From an uncultured Ruminococcus sp. (GTDB taxonomy: Bacteria > Bacillota > Clostridia > Oscillospirales > Acutalibacteraceae), in assembly GCA_902773165.1 (NCBI GenBank), contig CACYDO010000353.1, positions 1 to 6,126 of the forward strand: a stretch of 6,126 bases of DNA, written 5' to 3'. The position numbers and the translations under genes were made by a program. Within the stretch, counting starts at the first letter, position 1. Every line of letters starts with the position of its first letter. The notes beneath the pieces were generated by a model that was not told where the DNA came from, did no database searches, and worked only from the letters and a program-made list of their open reading frames with translations. Shown here piece by piece: positions 1 through 6,126 of the stretch.

Positions 1-73
1 ACTCATAATCAATCACATGAAATACACAGAAGCTGCATATTGAATCTGATTGATTTTTCATACTGTGAGAAAG

Positions 74-105
74 CGGCGAGCAGGTCTCCCCTGCTCGCTG
101 ATTTT
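74..105 (+). terminator. GC-rich hairpin, possible rho-independent terminator
   Basis: GCGAGCAGG (76-84) pairs perfectly with CCTGCTCGC (90-98) around a 5-base loop. In plus-strand RNA a G-U pair (75/99) and a C-G pair (74/100) extend the stem to 11 bp, and TTTT follows at 102-105. On the minus strand the stem is 9 bp and the trailing sequence CCGCTTTCTC is a poor U tract. The hairpin is certain; terminator function is inferred, and plus-strand orientation fits better. It could instead be the 3' stem of a leftward RNA starting near 235. Confidence 0.4.
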
Positions 106-122
106 AAGAAATGAATGTTAGT

Positions 123-264
123 GACACGAACGCACTGGCTCCGAAGACACAACATGGATACAATGAAAGCAAGGATGACATCTCAGTCACGAACGCTTTG
201 GTTCAAAGGGATGATGACACGTCAGTCCAATTACTGCTTCCATTATAGCTTAAGTAACGAATGC
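123..264 (-). repeat. Three copies of an 11-base motif, spaced 63 and 68 bases
   Basis: On the minus strand the copies read GCATTCGTTAC (264-254), GCGTTCGTGAC (196-186) and GCGTTCGTGTC (133-123). The second and third copies share similarity further upstream: GAACCAAA and GGAGCCAGT precede them, and a TGTCATC element lies before each. The pattern suggests degenerate tandem units of about 65 bases. They could be regulator sites, repeated elements of a structured RNA, or chance; none matches a CRISPR array. Confidence 0.4.
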
Positions 265-271
265 GTGTAAC
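242..271 (-). promoter_or_regulatory. Candidate sigma-A promoter reading leftward
   Basis: On the minus strand a perfect -10 box TATAAT (247-242) lies 18 bases downstream of GTTACA (271-266), which matches four of six bases of the TTGACA -35 box. Transcription would start near 235 and run away from drmB towards the left edge. One copy of the 11-base repeat (264-254) sits in the spacer, where a regulator could bind. There is no experimental support and AT-rich sequence can mimic such boxes, so this is a moderate call. Confidence 0.45.
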
Positions 272-291
272 CCCCTGCCGGATGCGAGGGG
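272..291 (-). other. Short hairpin downstream of drmB
   Basis: CCCCT (291-287) can pair with AGGGG (276-272) on the minus strand with a 10-base loop. The sequence after it, GTTACACG, is not U-rich, so it is a weak candidate for ending the drmB transcript. It may instead simply protect the 3' end, or be incidental. It lies directly upstream of the candidate leftward promoter. Confidence 0.25.
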
Positions 292-376
292 ATTAACCGA
301 CAAATATATTGTAACAAGAGATACGTTATGCAGCGTCATTGCCGGGGGCAGAAGTGTTATATCGAGATTGCAACAG

Positions 377-2200
377 TTACAAGAAAAAACCAATGCTTTC
401 ATTATCGGGGAGCCCGACTATCGAGCCGCGGTCAAGAAGAATATTGAATATTTCGCACGATGTCTCGGGAAGAAGTGTACAGTCATGACATGAAGCATAA
501 TTAAGCGATTTATATCCCTGTGATGTTGAGGTAATACACAGAGGATCTCCACTGCACCATTTTGCCCGTTCAAGCATATTGTCAATGATCTGTTCAAGAA
601 GATCTGCGTTATCGGCTATGCTTATCAGACCTCCGAGACTGCAGTCGCTGTCAGATGACGAAACATATATCAAAACACCGCACATAATGATTTTTCCAGA
701 GTTTTTATCGTATTCACTGTATATCTTTTCGTGGATAGACGCCGCACTGTAACCGCAGCTGTTTGATATCTCCCTGATAAACAAATGAGAAAACGTATGC
801 AGCATAACATACATAGGAAGATATCCGCTGAATCCCGTGAATCTCGATTCGGAAAAATTTTCTTCCATTTTGCTGTACCTTTCACCGATCCCTTGCAACC
901 AGGTTTTTACTGCGTTTTCGTTAAATTGAATGAATATCCCCTCACCATGCAGTTCAACGGCGGGGAGCCATTCTTTATCCTTATACTGAAACACCGGAGC
1001 CATACTGCTTTCCGAACGAAAAACTCGGGAAAAGCCGCAGAACGCCTGCGTGATCGTCAACCGGTCTACAACGGTTATGCGAGAAATATGTGGTTTATAT
1101 TTTCCGGGAATGTCGGATCTATATGACGAAAAAGCGTGATCCCGGTATTCTTCCGATTGGCTCAAAACAATGTACTCATCATTCAAAACGTCCTGATATG
1201 TACGAAAAGATGCGCTGCTCTTATGAGCTTTTACATAATTCCACGCTCTGAGAATTATATCATCCGAAGATTCCTTTATCGTTTGAGATGATGCGGTATT
1301 TCTTATCGTTATCGGAATGACATTTTCGGGAATATTTATCAGAAAATCATAGTTTTTAAGGCAGTAATTCTCCAGTTCCTTGCTCCATGGAGGAATAAGC
1401 AACGCCGACTTACATATCGGGAAATACACTCCTGATGATGAACGCAGACGAACTTTAACGGGCTTTTTACAGCCGTATCTTGCGAGTGCGGCAGGATTGC
1501 GAAAATGCGGGTATAAACAGCTGCAATTGTAATTCTTAAAGGCACTGTCTGTAAAAATAAGCTCCATACCTCGCTGTTCTCCGCATTCGAGACATTCTCC
1601 GCGAAGCCCTGCAAGATCATTTCGGTTATTGACATTCTTTAGCGCAAGCCTCGGAGACGACTTCCCTGATTTGCATTTTTTGCCCCTGTGTATCCACCAA
1701 TCATAAGGAAAATCTTCCATATGACCGCTACTGCATATCATCACAAATCTTGACGAAACAAGATTTCCTTTGCAGGCTGGGCATTTATGTCTGTCCTTTG
1801 ACGAAAGCTCTTTTATGTCAAATATTTTGCCGCAAGCAGGCGTAGAACAGATAAGCTTCTCTGGAAAAATATATGATGCAACCGTTTTCGGTTTTGAAAA
1901 CCTGTTTGATGTTGACGCTGTTTTCGGAGACACAAAAAACTTTTTTCCGGTAATTATGCTCAAATTTTCATTATACAGCTTTCTTTCATCAAAATCAGGG
2001 TCGTTCTGCCAATAGTCCGGTGCAGCAATTATCACTGTATCGTCTACGAAATCCACTATAGCTCCGAAGCTGAATGTTGTAATAAGCTGGCTTTTTCGCA
2101 CCGAACCTACAAACAGCTTTTCGTCTTCTCTGATAACTGGTGTTTGTACAGCTGTAGAAATATGATTTCTGTTTCTGAAAGACGGTCTTGCCACATTCAT
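377..2200 (-). CDS. drmB: DISARM system protein DrmB (DUF1998)
   Basis: This 607-residue protein (numbered from ATG 2200) has the DrmB architecture. Residues 34-51 carry the family signature VRKSQLITTFSFGAIVDF. Cysteine pairs at 118/123 and 140/143 look like a zinc site, followed by RFVMICSSGHMEDFP (151-165), then more cysteines at 203/206, 226/228 and 244. The C-terminal DUF1998 domain spans about 460-590, with LHTFSHLFIREIS (467-479), CSLGGL (520-525) and the cysteines 549, 555, 571, 574 and 582, the last three in a CHDC...C cluster. DrmB has no helicase motifs; in known DISARM it forms a complex with DrmA. The start is uncertain: GTG 2203, ATG 2200 and GTG 2194 are all in frame. ATG 2200 overlaps the drmA stop as TGATG, but GAGGTGA at 2206-2200 is best spaced for GTG 2194. 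The protein ends ESIGFFL with a TAA at 379-377 and appears full length. Identity is confident; only the first few residues are open. Confidence 0.93.
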   Translation of the reverse strand: MNVARPSFRNRNHISTAVQTPVIREDEKLFVGSVRKSQLITTFSFGAIVDFVDDTVIIAAPDYWQNDPDFDERKLYNENLSIITGKKFFVSPKTASTSNRFSKPKTVASYIFPEKLICSTPACGKIFDIKELSSKDRHKCPACKGNLVSSRFVMICSSGHMEDFPYDWWIHRGKKCKSGKSSPRLALKNVNNRNDLAGLRGECLECGEQRGMELIFTDSAFKNYNCSCLYPHFRNPAALARYGCKKPVKVRLRSSSGVYFPICKSALLIPPWSKELENYCLKNYDFLINIPENVIPITIRNTASSQTIKESSDDIILRAWNYVKAHKSSASFRTYQDVLNDEYIVLSQSEEYRDHAFSSYRSDIPGKYKPHISRITVVDRLTITQAFCGFSRVFRSESSMAPVFQYKDKEWLPAVELHGEGIFIQFNENAVKTWLQGIGERYSKMEENFSESRFTGFSGYLPMYVMLHTFSHLFIREISNSCGYSAASIHEKIYSEYDKNSGKIIMCGVLIYVSSSDSDCSLGGLISIADNADLLEQIIDNMLERAKWCSGDPLCITSTSQGYKSLNYASCHDCTLLPETSCEIFNILLDRGSIVGLPDNESIGFFL

Positions 2201-2208
2201 CACCTCTT
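2192..2208 (-). promoter_or_regulatory. drmA/drmB stop-start junction with embedded Shine-Dalgarno
   Basis: On the minus strand the junction reads AAAGAGGTGATGAATGTG (2209-2192). GAGGTGA (2206-2200) is a perfect match to the complement of the 16S rRNA tail and includes the drmA TGA stop (2202-2200). Three in-frame drmB starts overlap it: GTG 2203, ATG 2200 and GTG 2194. Only GTG 2194 has the normal 8-base spacing from GAGG. The other two would rely on termination-reinitiation coupling with drmA. Confidence 0.65.
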
Positions 2209-5200
2209 TGTAAAGTAAACATTGACACTTGGTTCAACATTTCTAACCGAATTCAGAACAACAGGAGTTTCTTCATTTACCACATTTTCTGCAGCTTTCA
2301 AAAGGCTGGTATCTTCATTATGATAATCGTAATACACAAGAGATTCGTGCAGAGAATTAACACGTTGCTTCCAATAGCCGATGTAGTAATCAAGCCACTG
2401 ATCCGCATATTCTTCCATACTCGGTTCAACAGCCGAGACACGGTTAAGTATTCTTTGTTTAATATCGATTATTCTGCTGTCCGATTCATCAAAATATCCT
2501 GCAGATTCGTTGCTGTTATAGTTGGAAATCATGTGTCTTACCATAGAAACAAAAGCACAGTGCAGAGCTTTTTCTATAGCTCTTGCGGCGTATGATGTTA
2601 TACTCGTTGCCTCGACATATTTATAAAATGTCTTATGATAGTACTCGAACTGTTCATAATACGACTTATCACGTGAACGCATCGAATTATATAGCACTAT
2701 AACAACACCAGGATTTGATCTTCCTACACGGCTTGTAGCCTGGATATACTCAGCATTCGATTTCGGCTGACCGAACATAGTCATTACACCCAAGCGATCT
2801 ATATCAATTCCGACCGAAAGCATATTTGAGGCTGTGATATAATCATAGCACTCGGGTAAAGTAAACCTACTGTCAAGACGTACTAAAACGTCTTTAATTT
2901 CCTTTGCGGATTTTCTGCTTGTAAGCTCATCGTTTTTAAGATAATATCGTATATCAGAGATCTGCAAACTGTATTTTTCAGCTTCCGTTCTGAATTTTCT
3001 GCTGATAAGGTACTTGACCTCACTGTTTATTCGATCGGTAATTACGCTCGAAGCCGTTCCAAGCTCCTTAATAGTATTGAAATAACCTACAGTTGTATAG
3101 AACTGATCTATCACATCATTTGGAAGTCCTTTTTTTATATATATCTGCTTTAGGTACATAAGAAGCGCAAAAATACGTATAAGAGATTCTGAATTATTTG
3201 TGCCAATTGAGCATAATCCAATATATGTTCTCGCAGGTCTTTCATTCGGGCTTGCCTCAACCGCAAAAAATGAATCATTATATGATATCCCGTTCGGCGG
3301 AAACTGTATCATATCTCTGTTATAGAGAATCTTGATCTGCTGCTTTGCGTTTTTGACTGTTGCGGTGGAAGCTATTATCTTTGGGGAGCTACCGAATTTC
3401 TTGATGATCTCATCTACCGCAATTTCATAAATACCGCTGAGAGATCCTAAAGGTCCCGATATCAGATGAAGCTCGTCCTGAATAATAAGCTCGGGAGAAT
3501 CATTCAGCAGATTACCCGCATCTTCTTCCCATGCCAATCTTGCAAATTTATCTACAGTGCTGAGCAGTATCGTAGGACGCTTACAGTATATATCATCATC
3601 TATTACATATATTGGAAGCCCATTATTAAATCTGCAGTTGTGATTCTGACAGCGTATCTTCATGTGACCGTTCTCAATGCTGTATCCGCCTATATTAATG
3701 CTGCTGCCGCACCACGGACATGTAGTAATCTGCACGGGATTAGCCTCGTAGATCTTGGCAGTTGAATCATTTTGGACGGTTCTTAAGGTTTCTGCAGCCT
3801 GCTCAATATGATTTGGAGTCATTCCAGAGCCTATCCATAATCCGATAGATATTTCGCCCCCTGACAGCTTATATCTTTCTCGAATATCTTCAAGTGCGCA
3901 TACGAGCGCAGACGCCCGTTCAAATTGCTGGATAGTCAGAAGTCTCAATGTATATCTCATAATAACATTTACGCCATCGCATTCGGTTTTGCGGCATATC
4001 CGTCTATACAATATCGCAAACGCAGCCAAGCCGAGATACGCTTCTGTTTTACCGCCGCCCGTAGGAAACCACAACAGATCAACGTCATTTCTGAACAATG
4101 AATTCTTATCGGTTATATCTGCCACGATCTGCAAAATATACGCAAGCTGAAAGGGATACCATCTTACTGTATTCTCGGAACATTTCTTGCTGTGCGTACG
4201 CTGCAGAAGCATTGCCTCATTCATAAGGCAAAATGCCTTCCACGCCGTATCATTGCTTAGGAGTACATTTATGCCGTTTCTCAAGCGATCTATACAGACC
4301 GATATGCTCCTTAAAGCATCATCAGACTGTGACAAAAACTCCTTCAAATCAGCAGCCGAAACTGCGATCTCATTTTTCCACCGTTTGTAACCGTCCACAA
4401 AACGAGTAAGCTCACCACAGGCAGAAATTCTATCGGCATGGCACCAATATTTCATATACAAGAACGAACTGTCATCAATCAGCTTTGGCATCATCTGATT
4501 AAGCCTGGTTTTAGGAAGAAATTCCGTGTACACCGACTTAACCTTTCCCTGTTCAGAAATGTATGCAGTAGAACATCCGTGACCGTAAGCATAATTCTTA
4601 ACACTGCTGTATAGCATTTCGTTTTTCTTTTCATCATCCGTTCTGTATTTACCAATATACAAAGGCAAAAAGCCGGAATCGGAACCGAGAATAATACGAC
4701 ACTGAAAAAGCGCGTTCTTATTCTTTTCGATATTAGAATCAGCCGCGTGTAGCCGATTGCAGCAAGATACTGTTAAAAGCGCGTCACCGTTGTCATATAC
4801 TCTTCTTACAAACACTTGTATAATTATAGGAAGCTCCTCATCTGATATATGCAGAGAAGAAACCTTGTTTGGAACCAATACAGATCGGTCAATACTAAAT
4901 GGTTTTCTGGTATATGAATACATTTTATCTCCGTTATCGGTTCTCTTATAAACGGCAAATGACACATTTATATCAATTACCGTATTTGTTTTTACCGTAA
5001 CAGTCAGAGCCATAGCTGATGGATAAAACGTATTTATCTTCTTTAAGCTATCATTATCCTCGCCAGGTTCCTCATCGAATAGTTCGTCAGAAAGCTGATC
5101 ATCACTGTCAGGAAAACGTTCTGTCTCTTCCGGCCAAAGAATACCCATCGAATATCTTGAGAGCGGTTCTTCTCCCACAAAGGTTTCATTTTCTTCTAAC

Positions 5201-5274
5201 GGTCCGATAAAGCTTTTAAAAAGGTGATCGTATATATCATCTATCGTGTTATAATAATCAACAAATTCACTCAT
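2200..5274 (-). CDS. drmA: DISARM system helicase DrmA
   Basis: This is a complete 1024-residue SF2 helicase, in the usual size range for DrmA. The N-terminal region (1-50) has the GP...Y..GILWPEE pattern typical of the family, followed by a strongly acidic stretch at about 48-78 and a PSAMALTVTV segment near 85. Helicase motifs appear in order: Walker A PTGGGKTEAYLG (404-415), a motif Ia region RYTLRLLTIQQFERAS (440-455), LLSTVDKFARLAW (570-582), DELH box (600-603), motif III STAT (636-639), motif V SVGIDIDRLG (820-829) and motif VI QATSRVGRS (845-853) with arginine fingers. Between Ia and the DELH box, Cys519, Cys522, Cys542 and Cys547 form a zinc-ribbon-like insert. In characterised DISARM systems DrmA pairs with DrmB and engages invading DNA. 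The ATG at 5274 is chosen because AGGAG lies 10 bases upstream and the preceding gene stops just before. All key catalytic residues seem intact. Family assignment is strong; activity is inferred. Confidence 0.93.
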   Translation of the reverse strand: MSEFVDYYNTIDDIYDHLFKSFIGPLEENETFVGEEPLSRYSMGILWPEETERFPDSDDQLSDELFDEEPGEDNDSLKKINTFYPSAMALTVTVKTNTVIDINVSFAVYKRTDNGDKMYSYTRKPFSIDRSVLVPNKVSSLHISDEELPIIIQVFVRRVYDNGDALLTVSCCNRLHAADSNIEKNKNALFQCRIILGSDSGFLPLYIGKYRTDDEKKNEMLYSSVKNYAYGHGCSTAYISEQGKVKSVYTEFLPKTRLNQMMPKLIDDSSFLYMKYWCHADRISACGELTRFVDGYKRWKNEIAVSAADLKEFLSQSDDALRSISVCIDRLRNGINVLLSNDTAWKAFCLMNEAMLLQRTHSKKCSENTVRWYPFQLAYILQIVADITDKNSLFRNDVDLLWFPTGGGKTEAYLGLAAFAILYRRICRKTECDGVNVIMRYTLRLLTIQQFERASALVCALEDIRERYKLSGGEISIGLWIGSGMTPNHIEQAAETLRTVQNDSTAKIYEANPVQITTCPWCGSSINIGGYSIENGHMKIRCQNHNCRFNNGLPIYVIDDDIYCKRPTILLSTVDKFARLAWEEDAGNLLNDSPELIIQDELHLISGPLGSLSGIYEIAVDEIIKKFGSSPKIIASTATVKNAKQQIKILYNRDMIQFPPNGISYNDSFFAVEASPNERPARTYIGLCSIGTNNSESLIRIFALLMYLKQIYIKKGLPNDVIDQFYTTVGYFNTIKELGTASSVITDRINSEVKYLISRKFRTEAEKYSLQISDIRYYLKNDELTSRKSAKEIKDVLVRLDSRFTLPECYDYITASNMLSVGIDIDRLGVMTMFGQPKSNAEYIQATSRVGRSNPGVVIVLYNSMRSRDKSYYEQFEYYHKTFYKYVEATSITSYAARAIEKALHCAFVSMVRHMISNYNSNESAGYFDESDSRIIDIKQRILNRVSAVEPSMEEYADQWLDYYIGYWKQRVNSLHESLVYYDYHNEDTSLLKAAENVVNEETPVVLNSVRNVEPSVNVYFTKR

Positions 5275-5280
5275 TAAAAT

Positions 5281-6126
5281 CTATCTCCTGCTGATCTTAT
5301 CCCAATCAACCGACGCTAAGCCTGTAATCTCGATTCCATAGCATATTTTTGATGATGCAAACTCTATTGGGATACTATCATCATACCTTGTAAGGATCTC
5401 TGACGTTATTCTCGAAACATAAACATCTTTTAATACAGGCGGAAGATTCCATCGACATCCTGTTGTGTTGATCGCTTTACGAAACTCCTCCAACATTTTT
5501 TCGGACAGCATTCCAATCGCGTGATTACAGTGAACAACAATGTAACGGGTATCAGATCGTTTTATTGTAAGCGGATCATATATGTGTACATTTTCGGCAA
5601 TATATTTTTGATTCTCAACTGCGTTATCAAAACTTCCCCTTACAAAGGAAAGTGGATCAATATCTCCATTCAAACCTATAACGATATTTGCACAATAATC
5701 GAATCGGGTTTTTCGTGTGTTGTATGCTACTATCTGACGTCCGGATTCAGTTTTCTTAGATCTTCCCGTTTTCCATGTTTCACCATAGTGAAGTTCATTT
5801 CTTGCACGGGTAAATCCGACATATCTAATTCGCAGCTCTTCATCATTCAGATCATCCAAACTTGGAGAACTATCTGCTATGTAGACGCACTCAAACTCGC
5901 TTCCCTTTGCCTTATGAATGGTAGAAACCTTTAGTTTTGGCTCCTCGTCAAAGAAAATATCCGGTAGTGCGTTGACAGATGACAATTTTACAAGAAGGTC
6001 ATGCATTTTTATCTCATTATCGGCTCCGCTATCGCTGCAAATACGACAAAGCTCAGACCATATTGCTTCGGGATTCTTGCCGAATGAAACTCTGAATTGA
6101 TATCGCTGAATAAAACGATCCTTATC
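5281..6126 (-). CDS. UvrD/Rep-like SF1 helicase, C-terminal part (5' end outside window)
   Basis: The reading frame is open from the right edge to a TAG at 5283-5281, giving 281 visible residues; the N-terminus with the Walker A motif lies outside. The ATG at 6006 is internal, since 40 in-frame codons without a stop precede it. Visible residues 66-78 contain TIHKAKGSEF, which matches SF1 motif V (TxHxxKGLEF, here with Ser for Leu), and residues 102-112 contain YVGFTRARNEL, which matches motif VI with its arginine finger. This marks a UvrD_C-type helicase/translocase core, which would move on single-stranded DNA using ATP. Residues from about 150 to the end form a tail I cannot assign; it includes DPLTIKR and LKDVYVSRITSE. 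The gene ends 6 bases before drmA, so they are probably one operon. By position it could be the drmE-like component of a class 2 DISARM locus, but I cannot confirm that identity from this fragment. The helicase family call is firm; the defence role is inferred from neighbours. Confidence 0.82.
   Translation of the reverse strand, partial: DKDRFIQRYQFRVSFGKNPEAIWSELCRICSDSGADNEIKMHDLLVKLSSVNALPDIFFDEEPKLKVSTIHKAKGSEFECVYIADSSPSLDDLNDEELRIRYVGFTRARNELHYGETWKTGRSKKTESGRQIVAYNTRKTRFDYCANIVIGLNGDIDPLSFVRGSFDNAVENQKYIAENVHIYDPLTIKRSDTRYIVVHCNHAIGMLSEKMLEEFRKAINTTGCRWNLPPVLKDVYVSRITSEILTRYDDSIPIEFASSKICYGIEITGLASVDWDKISRR
5285..5289 (-). promoter_or_regulatory. Shine-Dalgarno of drmA, inside the end of the upstream helicase gene
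   Basis: AGGAG reads on the minus strand just before the TAG stop of the upstream helicase gene and 10 bases before the drmA ATG at 5274. It supports this ATG as the start. Because the site lies within the last codons of the upstream gene, translation of the two genes may be linked. The spacing is slightly long but acceptable. Confidence 0.7.

Larger units (their letters stand above)
1..376. other. Gene-poor region downstream of drmB
   Basis: No reading frame here resembles a known protein, and no drmC-like phospholipase-D motif (HxKxxxxD) is visible. All three minus-strand frames are broken by stops. The stretch is not featureless: it has a short hairpin at 272-291, a leftward promoter-like pair at 242-271, three related 11-base motifs between 123 and 264, and a strong hairpin at 74-100. 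Together these suggest either a non-coding RNA or the leader of a gene that lies left of the window. No U-rich terminator directly follows drmB, so read-through from the operon is possible. Confidence 0.6.

Noticed and set aside
1..61. Minus-strand ATG at 61 with an open frame to the left edge (MKNQSDSICS...)
   Set aside because: Only 20 codons are visible, there is no Shine-Dalgarno upstream, and the frame is open further back through the hairpin.
1..114. Plus-strand open frame from the left edge to TGA at 112-114, possibly the end of a convergent gene
   Set aside because: Thirty-seven open codons are expected by chance, there is no recognisable protein, and the frame runs through the hairpin that would terminate it.
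104..181. Minus-strand 25-residue frame starting ATG 181 (MSSLLSLYPCCVFGA...)
   Set aside because: There is no Shine-Dalgarno before it, and it is too short and in a repeat-bearing region to be called a gene.
123..264. CRISPR array
   Set aside because: The repeated motif is only 11 bases, is imperfect, has three copies, and has spacers of over 50 bases that resemble each other in part.
785..1126. Plus-strand frame of 113 codons opposite drmB
   Set aside because: It lies wholly antisense to the well-supported DUF1998 coding sequence and has no recognisable domain or ribosome site.
2188..2595. Plus-strand frame of 135 codons opposite the end of drmA
   Set aside because: It is a shadow of the drmA frame, with no family resemblance.
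5521..5934. Plus-strand frame of 137 codons opposite the SF1 helicase
   Set aside because: It is antisense to conserved helicase motifs and its composition is that of a reverse-complement shadow.

Overview
The window holds three genes, all on the minus strand and read from right to left. In order of transcription they are the 3' part of a UvrD/Rep-like superfamily 1 helicase (cut by the right edge), a complete DrmA-type superfamily 2 helicase, and a complete DrmB-type DUF1998 protein. A gene-poor stretch of 376 bases follows on the left. DrmA and DrmB are the core pair of DISARM anti-phage systems, so this is best read as part of a DISARM or DISARM-like defence locus.

The organism looks like a Gram-positive anaerobe of the Clostridia, perhaps a Ruminococcus-like gut or rumen bacterium. 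The reasons are the moderately AT-rich composition, clear Shine-Dalgarno sequences (AGGAG, GAGGTGA), tight gene packing, and mixed use of AGA/AGG and CGN arginine codons. This is an inference from style, not from a marker gene.

Layout: bases 6126-5281 carry the SF1 helicase C-terminus, with motifs TIHKAKGSEF and YVGFTRAR and then a tail of unknown role. After 6 bases, drmA runs 5274-2200 with a full set of SF2 helicase motifs and a four-cysteine zinc-ribbon-like insert. Its TGA stop overlaps the drmB start region, so the two are almost certainly translationally coupled. drmB runs to 377 and has several cysteine pairs and the C-terminal DUF1998 domain. Bases 1-376 hold no convincing gene. They do contain a consensus-like leftward promoter, three copies of an 11-base motif spaced 63 and 68 bases apart, and a strong GC-rich hairpin near the left end.

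Working model: DrmA and DrmB form the DNA-engaging complex known from DISARM, and the UvrD-like protein is co-expressed as a further nucleic-acid motor. It occupies the place directly upstream of drmA where class 2 DISARM often has drmE. No drmC (phospholipase-D-like nuclease) and no methyltransferase is visible. drmC does not follow drmB within 376 bases, so either the locus is a variant or those genes lie outside the window.
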